The notes: generated by a model not told the origin, from the letters alone. A stretch of 64,000 nucleotides of DNA from Saccharofermentans sp. (GCA_024688685.1 JAILDX010000038.1:1-64000); one strand, 5' to 3'. Shown: positions 48,178 to 57,874, numbered from the stretch's first letter. Numbers and translations: made by a program.

Positions 48178-50633
48178 TGAGTGAACAGAGATTAACGGCC
48201 AGAGAGAGAAGAAGAAGCGGCATTTCATCCGCAAAGATCGCCACAGCTATAGTTATGGTCGGCCTTATTCTTTCAAAAGGATCAGGATTTATAAGAGACA
48301 TCGTTGTAAGCCACAGATTTGACGAGACATACAGAGATGCATTTTCTCTGGCATTTACCATTCCTGATCTGTTCTACAATCTTATAATCGGCGGCGCTGT
48401 CTATTCATCTATCGCTCCTTATATGTCGGGCGCTCTTGCCGTAAACGAGGAGAAACGCGGAATTAGAACGATCAGTATATTCGTTTCTGTTATTTCTGTT
48501 GTGATGATTATCGTCTGCGTACTAGGTGTTGTTTTTGCAAACCCGATATACCAGCTGTATGCTCTCGACAAGAGCGATATCGATCCCGAGACACTTACGC
48601 TTGCTGCATCTGCTTCAAGGCTTCTTTTTCCGCAGATATTCTTCATGATGCTGGCGGCTCTTTGCATGGGCATCCTGAACTCCTACAGGAGATTTAATCA
48701 GACAGCTCTTGCACCATTCCTTTACAACGTATTTGTTATCCTCGCCATCTATTTCTTGGCAGACAATTCAGAGTACAGACTTATGATGACAACAGGAGGA
48801 ATCCTAGTTGCATCGCTCATCTATTTCTTTTATCAGTACATAGTCGGTTTTGATAAGCTGAAGAGTTTCAGATTCATCTTCAAGCCGCGTGATCCTGAGT
48901 TCATCAAGCTGCTGAAGAGAGCTCTTCCAATAATGTTCTCAACATCTGTTGTTCAGATCAATGTAATCGTTCTTAATTACTTTGCCGGCAATTTTGACAA
49001 GGGAAGTATATACGCTCTTCGAAATGCATCCACAATATGGCAGATACCGTATGGAGTCTTTACGGTTGCGATCAGCACTATCATGACACCTAATATTGCT
49101 GCGGCATTTGAAGCAAAGCGCTATAAGGATACATCAAATTATCTGTCAAACAGTTTGAAGAGCGCTTTGTTTATTGCGATACCCTGTGCGGGTTTTATTG
49201 CTCTAATGAGTACTGATGTAGTAAAGGCGATATATCAGTGGTCTTCTAACTATACGGATGAGAATGCTTCGAAGGCAAGTGTTTTCCTTATCGGATACTG
49301 TTTCGCGATAGTAACGCATTCAGTTGTTCATCTTTATAATCAGGCATTCAACTCGATAGGAAGGACGAAGATCCCTTTGTATGCCGGATGTATCGGCCTT
49401 ATATCGAATCCGCTGGTATGTATCATCCTGACACATTTCAATTTCGGACCGATCGCTCTTACCATCGCTTATTCGGTAACAAGTGTGTTGCAGATGCTTG
49501 TCCTTCTTATTCTTTACAGGCGTGATAAGGCGATAGCTCCGCACGGCGTTATCAAGTCAATAATGCTGAGCTTTATGTGTTCGATCGTAATGTGTCTTGT
49601 CATCTTCTGCATTGACATTATCCTTCCCGGAAACGGTTCAAAGGCCATGCAGCTTACGATAATAGCGATCAAGGGAATACTTGCAATATCCATCTATTTC
49701 GGTATGGCACTTATGCTCAAGATGGAGGAGGCAACTTACTGGATCAACTGGGCAAGGGACAAGATATTCAGCAGGGTCATTGTCAAGATGGAGAGCAGAA
49801 GAGTCCTTATCATTCTTATGCCCATCTATTTTCTCGTTGCTCTCGTCGGCTATTTTGGTATTACTGAAGGAGTTGCTTCAGAGATCGACCTTTCCAACAA
49901 TAAGAGATACGATATTACTGTTCATAGTGTAACTGTTGTGGAAGAGTTTACAACAGGTGCACATTATTACAACGACCGTAAATCTCAGACTGTCGTTAAA
50001 ACATTCCCGGTCGGAGCAACAATGGACATTCATATGATCGATGAGGACGGAAACTGTTCAAAGATCTATTACAGGACAGGACTTGATGAGAATTACTATA
50101 TTGAAGCAAATGTAAAAGAGTATGTATTCTCTGAAGACGATATCGTCAGGCTCGATCAGGCACGTGATGTAGCAAGAATGGAGCGTCAGGGTGAGATCGA
50201 TACCCTCAGGACGGGATTCGGCTACAGTATAGGCGGTTATATTGTAATCCTGGTATTTGTTTTGGCGATCACGATCCTTTCAAACCGTCTGGCCAAAAAG
50301 TTTGCTCCGGTTCCCGGAACTGAACGTGTTGAAAGAGTCACACCTGATTCTACGCGTAAGGCAGCAGTGTTTATTGAAGCATTCTTTATAAGTGTAAGTA
50401 TTTATGCAATATCGAAAGCTCCGGTATTTGTCAGCAATACTCCGGGAATACATCTGATAACATTCATCGTCAGGATAGTTGTCTCGATAGTCCTTGCAAT
50501 CGTATGTGCGCTTGTATTCAGAAAGATTCCGAAGAAGTACAACTGGATACATATTGTTCTGATAATGGTGTTTACGGCTGCGGCTGTAATGTCCGTAATA
50601 CTGATGTTCCAGTATCTTGCTGTTATTTCCTGA
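48174..50633 (+). CDS. murJ: MurJ/MviN-type lipid II flippase with ~290-aa C-terminal extension
   Basis: SKGSGFIRDIVVSHRFDETYRDAFSLAFTIPDLFYNLIIGGAVYSSIAP; total 819 aa. Confidence 0.88.
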   Translation: MMSEQRLTARERRRSGISSAKIATAIVMVGLILSKGSGFIRDIVVSHRFDETYRDAFSLAFTIPDLFYNLIIGGAVYSSIAPYMSGALAVNEEKRGIRTISIFVSVISVVMIIVCVLGVVFANPIYQLYALDKSDIDPETLTLAASASRLLFPQIFFMMLAALCMGILNSYRRFNQTALAPFLYNVFVILAIYFLADNSEYRLMMTTGGILVASLIYFFYQYIVGFDKLKSFRFIFKPRDPEFIKLLKRALPIMFSTSVVQINVIVLNYFAGNFDKGSIYALRNASTIWQIPYGVFTVAISTIMTPNIAAAFEAKRYKDTSNYLSNSLKSALFIAIPCAGFIALMSTDVVKAIYQWSSNYTDENASKASVFLIGYCFAIVTHSVVHLYNQAFNSIGRTKIPLYAGCIGLISNPLVCIILTHFNFGPIALTIAYSVTSVLQMLVLLILYRRDKAIAPHGVIKSIMLSFMCSIVMCLVIFCIDIILPGNGSKAMQLTIIAIKGILAISIYFGMALMLKMEEATYWINWARDKIFSRVIVKMESRRVLIILMPIYFLVALVGYFGITEGVASEIDLSNNKRYDITVHSVTVVEEFTTGAHYYNDRKSQTVVKTFPVGATMDIHMIDEDGNCSKIYYRTGLDENYYIEANVKEYVFSEDDIVRLDQARDVARMERQGEIDTLRTGFGYSIGGYIVILVFVLAITILSNRLAKKFAPVPGTERVERVTPDSTRKAAVFIEAFFISVSIYAISKAPVFVSNTPGIHLITFIVRIVVSIVLAIVCALVFRKIPKKYNWIHIVLIMVFTAAAVMSVILMFQYLAVIS

Positions 50634-50689
50634 GTTATTGACTTTTTGCTTTATTTTGTTTATATTGCACATAATAACTAAAGGCTTAG

Positions 50690-50960
50690 AAGAGGAATAG
50701 TACTCCTGCATTCGAACTTTCAGAGAGTTGTCGTAAGGTGCAAGACAATAAGTTTGAACAGAAGGAACTCACCTTGGAGCTGTCCGGTTGAAAGATCTGC
50801 GATTAGACCGGAACGTAGGAGTTCCACGTTACAGGAACAGGATATCGGCATATGAGTTGCCTGTATCCGCAAAGAGCACCCGATATGACGGGTGAAATAG
50901 AGTGGTACCGCGAACGCCCCTTCGTCTCTATACAGCAGATGAAGGGGTATATATATTTAG
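50690..50960 (+). promoter_or_regulatory. T-box leader upstream of leuA (Leu specifier CTC likely)
   Basis: T-box sequence gagtggtaccgcg; terminator ccccttcgtc...gatgaagggg; gaactcacc specifier region. Confidence 0.9.
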
Positions 50961-50972
50961 CGGAGGTACGAG

Positions 50973-52634
50973 ATGAACTTTAATCGTTATGTTAAGATCC
51001 CTGAAGTGGATCTGCCTGACAGAAAGTGGCCGCAAAGGACTATTGAGAAAGCTCCGATCTGGTGCTCTGTCGATCTTCGTGACGGGAACCAGGCACTTGA
51101 AGTTCCGATGAATCTTGAGCAGAAGGTCAGATTTTTTAAATATCTGCTTAAGTGCGGATTTAAGACTGTTGAGATCGGTTTCCCTGCGGCATCTGAAACA
51201 GACTATAATTTCTGCCGTTATCTTATCGAGAACGATCTGATCCCGGATGATGTTGCGATCCAGGTTCTGACGCAGTCAAGAAAGCATATAATCGATAAGA
51301 CGATGGAAGCTGTTAACGGAGCTCCCAATGTGGTTGTGCACCTCTATAATTCAACGTCGACACTTCAAAGGGACGTGGTATTCGGTTTCGGGAAGAAGGA
51401 GTGCATCGAGCTCGCCGTCGAAGGGGCGAAATTGATTAAAGAGTATATCAATGAGGATGACAGTGATACGAACTGGATACTGGAGTACTCTCCTGAGAGC
51501 TATTCATCCACTGAACCTGATTTTTCTGTTGAGATATGTGACGCTGTCTGTGATATTTGGAAGCCGACACCTGACAGGAAGGTAATAATCAACCTGCCGG
51601 AGACTGTTGAGTATACGCTGCCAAACGTTTATGCGGATATGGTCGAATTCTTCTGTGAGAAGACGAAGTGGAGGGATTCCATTATCGTTTCGCTGCATAC
51701 GCATAATGACAGAGGTACGGGTGTCGCGGCATCTGAACTCGGACTGCTCGCAGGCGCGGACAGGGTGGAAGGTACGCTGTTTGGCAACGGTGAGAGAACG
51801 GGCAATGTTGATATCATAACGCTTGCAATAAACATGATGATGCAGGGTATCGATCCGGGTCTCGATTTCTCGAATATGAATGAGTGTATCGATGTGTACG
51901 AGGACTGTACAGGGATGCATGTTGAACCCAGACATCCGTGGGCCGGGAAGCTTGTATTTACTGCGTTCTCAGGGTCTCATCAGGATGCTATCAACAAGGG
52001 CAAAAAGCATATGGATGATACAGGTTCTGCAGTCTGGGCTGTTCCTTATCTGCCGATCGATCCTGCAGATGTCGGAAGGGATTACGAGCCTATCATCAGG
52101 ATCAACAGCCAGTCCGGCAGAGGCGGTGTTGCATATGTCATGGAGCAGTACTATGGTGTTATGCTGCCCAAGAGTTTCCAGAGAGATTTCCTGTCGATCA
52201 TTAAGGAAGAGACCGATCACGGAGAGAAGGAACTCCTTCCTCAGCAGGTATTCGATCTGTTTGATGAGTATTATATCAATGTCATGGCTCCGTACAGTCT
52301 CGAATCATTTTCTGAGCATGCCGTCAACGAGAAGAAGAGCAGGGTAGACGCTGTTATTTCATACAATGGCGAACAACATTCGATAAGTGCTGAAGGTAAT
52401 GGTCTCCTCGATGCGTTCACCAGAGCGTTCAAAGAGTTTACAGGCGTTGACTTCTCAATCGGTATGTACAGCGAGCACGCTATGAAATCTGGTTCTGATT
52501 CAGCCGCTATCACATACATTGAACTGAAGAATCACGATGACGGAAAGACTTACATCGGAGCAGGTGTATCGAGCTCTGTAACAAAATCTTCTGTAAGAGC
52601 TGTTATCAGTGCATACAACAGAATGATAAAATAA
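50973..52634 (+). CDS. leuA: 2-isopropylmalate synthase
   Basis: KAPIWCSVDLRDGNQALEVPMNLEQK, SLHTHNDRGTGVAASELGLLAGADRVEGTLFGNGERTGNVDI. Confidence 0.96.
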   Translation: MNFNRYVKIPEVDLPDRKWPQRTIEKAPIWCSVDLRDGNQALEVPMNLEQKVRFFKYLLKCGFKTVEIGFPAASETDYNFCRYLIENDLIPDDVAIQVLTQSRKHIIDKTMEAVNGAPNVVVHLYNSTSTLQRDVVFGFGKKECIELAVEGAKLIKEYINEDDSDTNWILEYSPESYSSTEPDFSVEICDAVCDIWKPTPDRKVIINLPETVEYTLPNVYADMVEFFCEKTKWRDSIIVSLHTHNDRGTGVAASELGLLAGADRVEGTLFGNGERTGNVDIITLAINMMMQGIDPGLDFSNMNECIDVYEDCTGMHVEPRHPWAGKLVFTAFSGSHQDAINKGKKHMDDTGSAVWAVPYLPIDPADVGRDYEPIIRINSQSGRGGVAYVMEQYYGVMLPKSFQRDFLSIIKEETDHGEKELLPQQVFDLFDEYYINVMAPYSLESFSEHAVNEKKSRVDAVISYNGEQHSISAEGNGLLDAFTRAFKEFTGVDFSIGMYSEHAMKSGSDSAAITYIELKNHDDGKTYIGAGVSSSVTKSSVRAVISAYNRMIK

Positions 52635-52640
52635 CCTTGT

Positions 52641-53693
52641 ATGGCTAAGGATAAGATCGAAATATCAGGAAAGGGCGATCTGGCCCTGATATCAAAGTAC
52701 CGCAATGCCCTGATGGGTGTTGCGGCGCTTATTATCTGCTATTTCCACGAGTTCCTGCCTGTATTCCCGGACGGCACTGCCTTGTATGAGGCAGAAGATC
52801 TTATCATCAGGGTATCATTCTACGGCGTCGACATATTCATGCTCCTTTCGGGAATGTCCGTCGCGACTTCGCTCCTCAGGGACAGCAACATAGGACACTT
52901 CTATGCGAAACGTGCGAAAAGGATCCTTCCCATATATCTCCTCTCCGGCGTTTTTATGATCCTCATAAACGGGTGGAGTTTTAAGGATTATCTCCTGAAC
53001 ATATCAGGAGTCCGTTTCTTTACCGAAAAGGTCGATTCATATCTCTGGTTTGTTATCGCGATCATTTTGTTCTATCTTTTTGCTCCGCTGTATCAGAAAC
53101 TGATCGGGAAGACGGGGAGACCCTTTATCACATATGTCGTATCATTTGTGATGTGGTATGTGATCTCGCTCGTTTTGCTCAATTATATACGTGCAGATTT
53201 CTATTACATGATCGACAGGATACCTGTATTCCTGCTTGGTATGTCAATCGGAAACATGATCAACAAGGGAACGGTTATTAAGTACAGATCCGTTTTCTGG
53301 CTTGGAGTCATTTGCAGCTTCGTTATCGGCTGGTTACTGAGCTATATGCTGAACTACTACGGATATCTCTATCTGTTTGGTATTATACTCCGTTGTTTTC
53401 CCCGTATCCTGCTTGGTTTTGGAACTGCTTATCTCGTTGCAGGCCTGCTTGATATCGTCAAACAGAAATGGCTTGTGACCATTCTCGAGTTCTTTGGGTC
53501 TTTCTGTTTCGAACTCTATGTCGTTCAGCGTGTATTTGATGCAAAGATCCATTATTTCCTAATGGACAGGAATATCTGGGGAGTTCCGCGTAATCTCATA
53601 ATGCTCGTATCGCTGTCGCTTATTGCCTTTGCCCTGAGCCGTGCGGTGAATTGGGTCGTTGATAAGGTCTGCTATCTTGACATTAAGAAATAA
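52641..53693 (+). CDS. Acyltransferase 3 family membrane protein
   Basis: Multi-TM; KYRNALMGVAALIICYFHEF, FYGVDIFMLLSGMSVATSLLRD. Confidence 0.85.
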   Translation: MAKDKIEISGKGDLALISKYRNALMGVAALIICYFHEFLPVFPDGTALYEAEDLIIRVSFYGVDIFMLLSGMSVATSLLRDSNIGHFYAKRAKRILPIYLLSGVFMILINGWSFKDYLLNISGVRFFTEKVDSYLWFVIAIILFYLFAPLYQKLIGKTGRPFITYVVSFVMWYVISLVLLNYIRADFYYMIDRIPVFLLGMSIGNMINKGTVIKYRSVFWLGVICSFVIGWLLSYMLNYYGYLYLFGIILRCFPRILLGFGTAYLVAGLLDIVKQKWLVTILEFFGSFCFELYVVQRVFDAKIHYFLMDRNIWGVPRNLIMLVSLSLIAFALSRAVNWVVDKVCYLDIKK

Positions 53694-53719
53694 TAAAAGT
53701 ACAATTCTAATCTGGTAAT

Positions 53720-53794
53720 GCCAATGTGGCTCAGGGGTAGAGCAATTCACTCGTAATGAATAGGTCGTGGGTTCGATTCCCACCATTGGCTCCA
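53720..53794 (+). tRNA. tRNA-Thr (anticodon CGT)
   Basis: GCCAATGTGGCTCAGGGGTAGAGCAATTCACTCGTAATGAATAGGTCGTGGGTTCGATTCCCACCATTGGCTCCA. Confidence 0.93.
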
Positions 53795-53802
53795 AGAGTT
53801 AC

Positions 53803-53870
53803 ATAATGCCTTTCGGGATTCATTCCTCGGTGCGTGGCACCTCGTCAAAAGCAATCCCGGAAGGCATTAT
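53803..53870 (+). repeat. Long inverted repeat / hairpin downstream of tRNA-Thr
   Basis: ATAATGCCTTTCGGGATT ... AATCCCGGAAGGCATTAT (18-nt arms, one G-U) enclosing an inner GGTGC-gtg-GCACC. Confidence 0.8.
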
Positions 53871-53890
53871 TCATTCAAAAGGGTTTTAAT

Positions 53891-54820
53891 ATGTTTATGA
53901 TAAGAACAGCTGGGAAGAGATTGGTTAAGTCGCTGCTGGCGGTAATATTCGTTTTGAGTTTTGTTTCGTGCAGTTCGCAGGCAGATGTTCCGCATAAGGT
54001 GCCGGTCGATTACAGCGGGAAGACTGTCAGTTTCCTCGGTCCTGCCGGTACGTATACGCAGGAGGCGTGTGAGAAGTTTTTCGGGATGGATGCAGAGCTT
54101 ATTCCTTATGAGACTGTTCCTGCGGCGGTGGATGCTCTGACTGCGGGTGAGTCAGATTATGCCGTTATTCCGATTGAGAATACGATTGGCGGGGCTGTAA
54201 CGGATAATATCGATACGCTTATCGCAAGTGAGATCGTGGTAGTTGTCGGTGAGGTCGAGCTGCCGATCAACCAGAATCTGCTCGTTGTCCCCGGAACGGA
54301 ATTGTCTGATATCAGAACGGTTTATTCGCATAAGCAGGGAATAGCATAGGGTCGTGAATGGCTTTCTGCAAATCTTCCTGATGCTGAGATAATCGAAGTG
54401 TCCAGCACGGCTGAGGGCGCGCGTATGATCAGCGAGGCAGGTGATAAGTCGTGTGCGGCTATTGCGTCTGCCGGCTGTGCGGATGTATATGGACTTGAAG
54501 TGTTTGCTGAAGCAATACAGAATAATGATATGAACGTCACGAGATTCTATGTTCTTTCGCTTGGTGAACCCGGAAGGGATCTGTCTCAGAGGACTGCATT
54601 TATTGTAACGGGAAGTGCGGAAGATCTGAGGGGGCTGATGGTCAGTCTGAGTAAAAGCGATGCTGAACTGATCTCTGTACACGAGAGACCGGAGAAGACG
54701 GAGCTTGGCAAGTATCATTACCTGATCGAATGTACCGGTATCGGATATGACAAATTGTCAGTGATGACAGAGAGTTTTTCGACGGGTTTCCGATTCCTTG
54801 GAAACTATGATGTATTTTGA
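53891..54820 (+). CDS. Prephenate dehydratase (PDT + ACT) with lipoprotein-like signal peptide; interrupted by in-frame TAG at 54347-54349
   Basis: MFMIRTAGKRLVKSLLAVIFVLSFVSCSSQ; TVSFLGPAGTYTQEACEKFFG, VIPIENTIGGAVTDNIDTL, VYSHKQGIA*GREWL; frame open to 54820 including ACT-like HERPEKTELGKYHYLIECTG. Confidence 0.8.
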
Positions 54821-54842
54821 TCCAAAATGATATAATTAGATC

Positions 54843-56213
54843 ATGAGCAGTTTCAGAATAAAGAGCAGTTGTTTCCTGCTCGCGTCTTTGATGTGTTTCA
54901 GTTTCATTGGCAGCGGGTGCAGGCATAAGGGGAATGAGTTTCCGGTGATCGAGTATCCGGAGAATATTAAGACTGAGCCTTCTTCCGAAGAGACATCTGC
55001 CTCTGAAGATGATCACGCCGGCGTAAGCAACATTACCGTTGCGTCGCCTTATTCGCAGAACACTATTCAGTATCTTTCAAAGCTTTATTATTGTAAGCGT
55101 CATGACCTTATGGATGAGAACAATGGTTCCACGATAGAACTGGAGTATCTGGACGGATTAGATCCCGATTTTATTGTTGATTCGATCCTCACATCAGGTG
55201 AAGGCGCTTCAGTCGATAACATTATCTCATGGAATGAAGAAGGGAATGCTCCCGATATCTTTCTTACGGGAAGAGTTGATGAGATGAGAAGACAGGGGCT
55301 TATCGAACCTCTTAACGATTACATTGCAGAGAATACCCTTTACTCATCCGGAAGGATCTATGTAAATGCTCTCAGGCAGGTTACGAATAACGGTTCAGTC
55401 TATGGAGTTCCATTTTATTCTTCTGTTGTTCTGATCGCGGGTAATGCTGATTTTATTCCGTCAACAGGTAAGCTTTCTTTCAAGAACTCAACAGAGCAAT
55501 TTTATGAGTATCTTCAGACAATAGCTTCTGAGTCATCATGTATTCCGTTTTCATCCGGATATGATGCGGTCCCTTATATTAATTCTGCTTTTTCAGATGC
55601 TCCGTGCTCCTTTATGATGCGTGATGAGTATAAGCGTGATAAGGCGACCGCGCTGGAGGTCATTGGGGTCACACTGGAATATGTTAACCGCCTCTACCGC
55701 GAAGGGCTGTCTTCGAATGTGACCTCAGACGGAACTAATCCTGTATTTGGAAGACAGGCAGCGTGCTGGGTTGCAAGTTCATCGGATATCTCCGGTTGGA
55801 TTACGTATTATCCAAACAAGCTGTATTTGCTCGATCTGCCGTCATCGGCTGATTCTTCTGAGGCAACTCCTATGGCGAGCCTTTATTCTTTCTGTATTAA
55901 TTCCGAATCTTCAAGCAAGGAGTTTGCTGCTGATTTCGCTTCGTTCATGGCACTCGATCCTGATGCGAGAATGCTCATTGAGAGACTTGAACATCAGTCG
56001 GGTTTTCTGCCGAGCATAAAGAATGCCGAAGTATGGAGTTTTATTACCTCTGATGAGGTCTTTGGCGCAGCTGCGCTGAACTATTCACAGTCTCTGGAGA
56101 ATGCGGTCTATTGTCCGCCGCTTAATGATTCACTGTATATTTCTGTGACTGAATACTTCGCTTCGTATGACGGAGGGGTGTTCAATCCGGAGGCTTGTTA
56201 TGGTCAGCCTTGA
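54843..56213 (+). CDS. Extracellular solute-binding-like lipoprotein
   Basis: Lipoprotein signal FSFIGSGC; NEEGNAPDIFLTGRVDEMRRQGLIEPLNDYI...VYGVPFYSS typical of SBP family 1. Confidence 0.8.
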   Translation: MSSFRIKSSCFLLASLMCFSFIGSGCRHKGNEFPVIEYPENIKTEPSSEETSASEDDHAGVSNITVASPYSQNTIQYLSKLYYCKRHDLMDENNGSTIELEYLDGLDPDFIVDSILTSGEGASVDNIISWNEEGNAPDIFLTGRVDEMRRQGLIEPLNDYIAENTLYSSGRIYVNALRQVTNNGSVYGVPFYSSVVLIAGNADFIPSTGKLSFKNSTEQFYEYLQTIASESSCIPFSSGYDAVPYINSAFSDAPCSFMMRDEYKRDKATALEVIGVTLEYVNRLYREGLSSNVTSDGTNPVFGRQAACWVASSSDISGWITYYPNKLYLLDLPSSADSSEATPMASLYSFCINSESSSKEFAADFASFMALDPDARMLIERLEHQSGFLPSIKNAEVWSFITSDEVFGAAALNYSQSLENAVYCPPLNDSLYISVTEYFASYDGGVFNPEACYGQP

Positions 56214-57261
56214 TAAGATCAGGATCGGTGATGCAAAAAAACTCCGTGACATGGGGCTGATGACGGGGTCTTTGTCTTCGATAGAAGATGAGATCAGGAT
56301 GTTCAACGAGTTCCCTCAGATCAACGTTATTATCGCATGGGATGATGAACTTCCCGTTGCCATGATCAAGATGCATCTTCTTGACCGCAAGAACTGCCGT
56401 GTTCATATCGATCCCGTGATTGCTGATGGATTTGATGAGAACAGATATGCTGAGCTCTTTGACAGCATTGTTCATTATTCTCTCGTCGGAAAATGCTATC
56501 ACAAACTGACGGTTACGCTTTCCTCAGAAGACAGAGTACTGGAAGAGGTCTGTACAGGACTTGGTTTCGTCCAGGAATCTGTTCTCGCCGACGAGATCGA
56601 TAAAGGCGCATACTTTGAGGATGCCGGTCTTTTCAGGATCCTGTCCGGAGACTATTCGAATTACAATGTCTGCTTTGTTCCGTTTGATCTCGGCGTTGCG
56701 GTTATAACAGGAGGTACTGATTATATTGACGGTATCGTTCTTAAGAGGTTCGGAACTGCTCCTGACAACGGCTTTGTCAGGAATGTTGCAAAACAGTTAC
56801 GCCTCCTTGATAATGAAGGCCTCTTCCTGAAGAATACCGACGGACTCTACAACATGGAGAAGGAAGAGATAGACAATCTCCCCGGAGAAGTGGCAAAGGC
56901 CTATGTTCAGGTGTCTAAGTATTTCGCGAAGAATCTTTCAGTATTTGACCTCAATCTGAGACTTCCTTACGGAACAGAGTTCCAGAAGAGCGTTTGGAAT
57001 GAACTCCTGAAGATTAAATACGGCAGTACTAACAGCTATGAAGATATTGCGCTCGTAATCTCTGATGGCGATATGGATAGGGCTGCAAAGCTTACGCGAG
57101 CAGTCGGCAACGCGTGCTCAGAAAACCCCCTGATGCTCGCTATACCGTGCCACAGAGTCGTGCGTAAGGACGGCAAGCTTGCCGGTTTTTCCGCGGGTGT
57201 TGAAGTAAAGGATTTCCTTCTGACTTTTGAGGCATTCTCATATATCACAGGTATATACTGA
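56200..57261 (+). CDS. GNAT-like + methylated-DNA-[protein]-cysteine S-methyltransferase fusion
   Basis: C-terminal GTEFQKSVWNELLKIKYGSTNSYEDIA...LAIPCHRVVRKDGKLAGFSAG (PCHRV active site); N-terminal GNAT-like region. Confidence 0.85.
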   Translation: MVSLDKIRIGDAKKLRDMGLMTGSLSSIEDEIRMFNEFPQINVIIAWDDELPVAMIKMHLLDRKNCRVHIDPVIADGFDENRYAELFDSIVHYSLVGKCYHKLTVTLSSEDRVLEEVCTGLGFVQESVLADEIDKGAYFEDAGLFRILSGDYSNYNVCFVPFDLGVAVITGGTDYIDGIVLKRFGTAPDNGFVRNVAKQLRLLDNEGLFLKNTDGLYNMEKEEIDNLPGEVAKAYVQVSKYFAKNLSVFDLNLRLPYGTEFQKSVWNELLKIKYGSTNSYEDIALVISDGDMDRAAKLTRAVGNACSENPLMLAIPCHRVVRKDGKLAGFSAGVEVKDFLLTFEAFSYITGIY

Positions 57262-57274
57262 AAGGGGTATTACA

Positions 57275-57874
57275 ATGGCAAAACACGACAAGATCGATGT
57301 AGGTCTTTCTACTATACTTAATCCGGTTCCGGTAGTTATGATCTCAACGGCAAACAAGAACGGTGATAAGAATATCTGCACAGTCGCTTGGACGGGAACT
57401 GTTAATTCCGAACCTCCGATGGTATCCGTTTCGATCAGAAAATCACGGCTTACTCACGACTTTATTGAAGAGACGGGTGAATTCGTTATAAATCTTGTGA
57501 ACAAGAACCTTGCAAAACCCTGCGATTACTGCGGTGTAAAGTCGGGAAGAGACGAGGATAAGTTTAAGAAATGCGGCCTTTCTTCGATTGTGGGAAAGAA
57601 CCTTGAATATGCCGTTGCTATTAAGGAAGCACCGGTAAATATATCATGCAAAGTTGTCAGCAAGACGGAGCTCGGTTCTCACGATATGTATATTGCCGAG
57701 ATAGTCGGTATTACGGCTGATTCCTATCTGAACGATGAGAACGGAAGACTTTGTCTGGATAAGGCAAAACTCGTTGCTTACAACCATGGGGAGTATTTCC
57801 TGCTTGGTGAGAAGATTGGGTTCTTCGGTTATTCTATAGCAAGCGAAGACGTTCTTAAGAAAAGGCTTGGCTGA
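57275..57874 (+). CDS. Flavin reductase-like (FMN-binding split barrel) protein
   Basis: NPVPVVMISTANKNGDKNICTVAWTGTVNSEPPMVSVSIRKSRLTHDFI. Confidence 0.9.
   Translation: MAKHDKIDVGLSTILNPVPVVMISTANKNGDKNICTVAWTGTVNSEPPMVSVSIRKSRLTHDFIEETGEFVINLVNKNLAKPCDYCGVKSGRDEDKFKKCGLSSIVGKNLEYAVAIKEAPVNISCKVVSKTELGSHDMYIAEIVGITADSYLNDENGRLCLDKAKLVAYNHGEYFLLGEKIGFFGYSIASEDVLKKRLG

Noticed and set aside
41240-53794. tRNAs examined as possible amber suppressors
   Set aside because: Anticodons read as CAC (Val), CCA (Trp) and CGT (Thr); none is CUA, so no suppressor tRNA is in this window.
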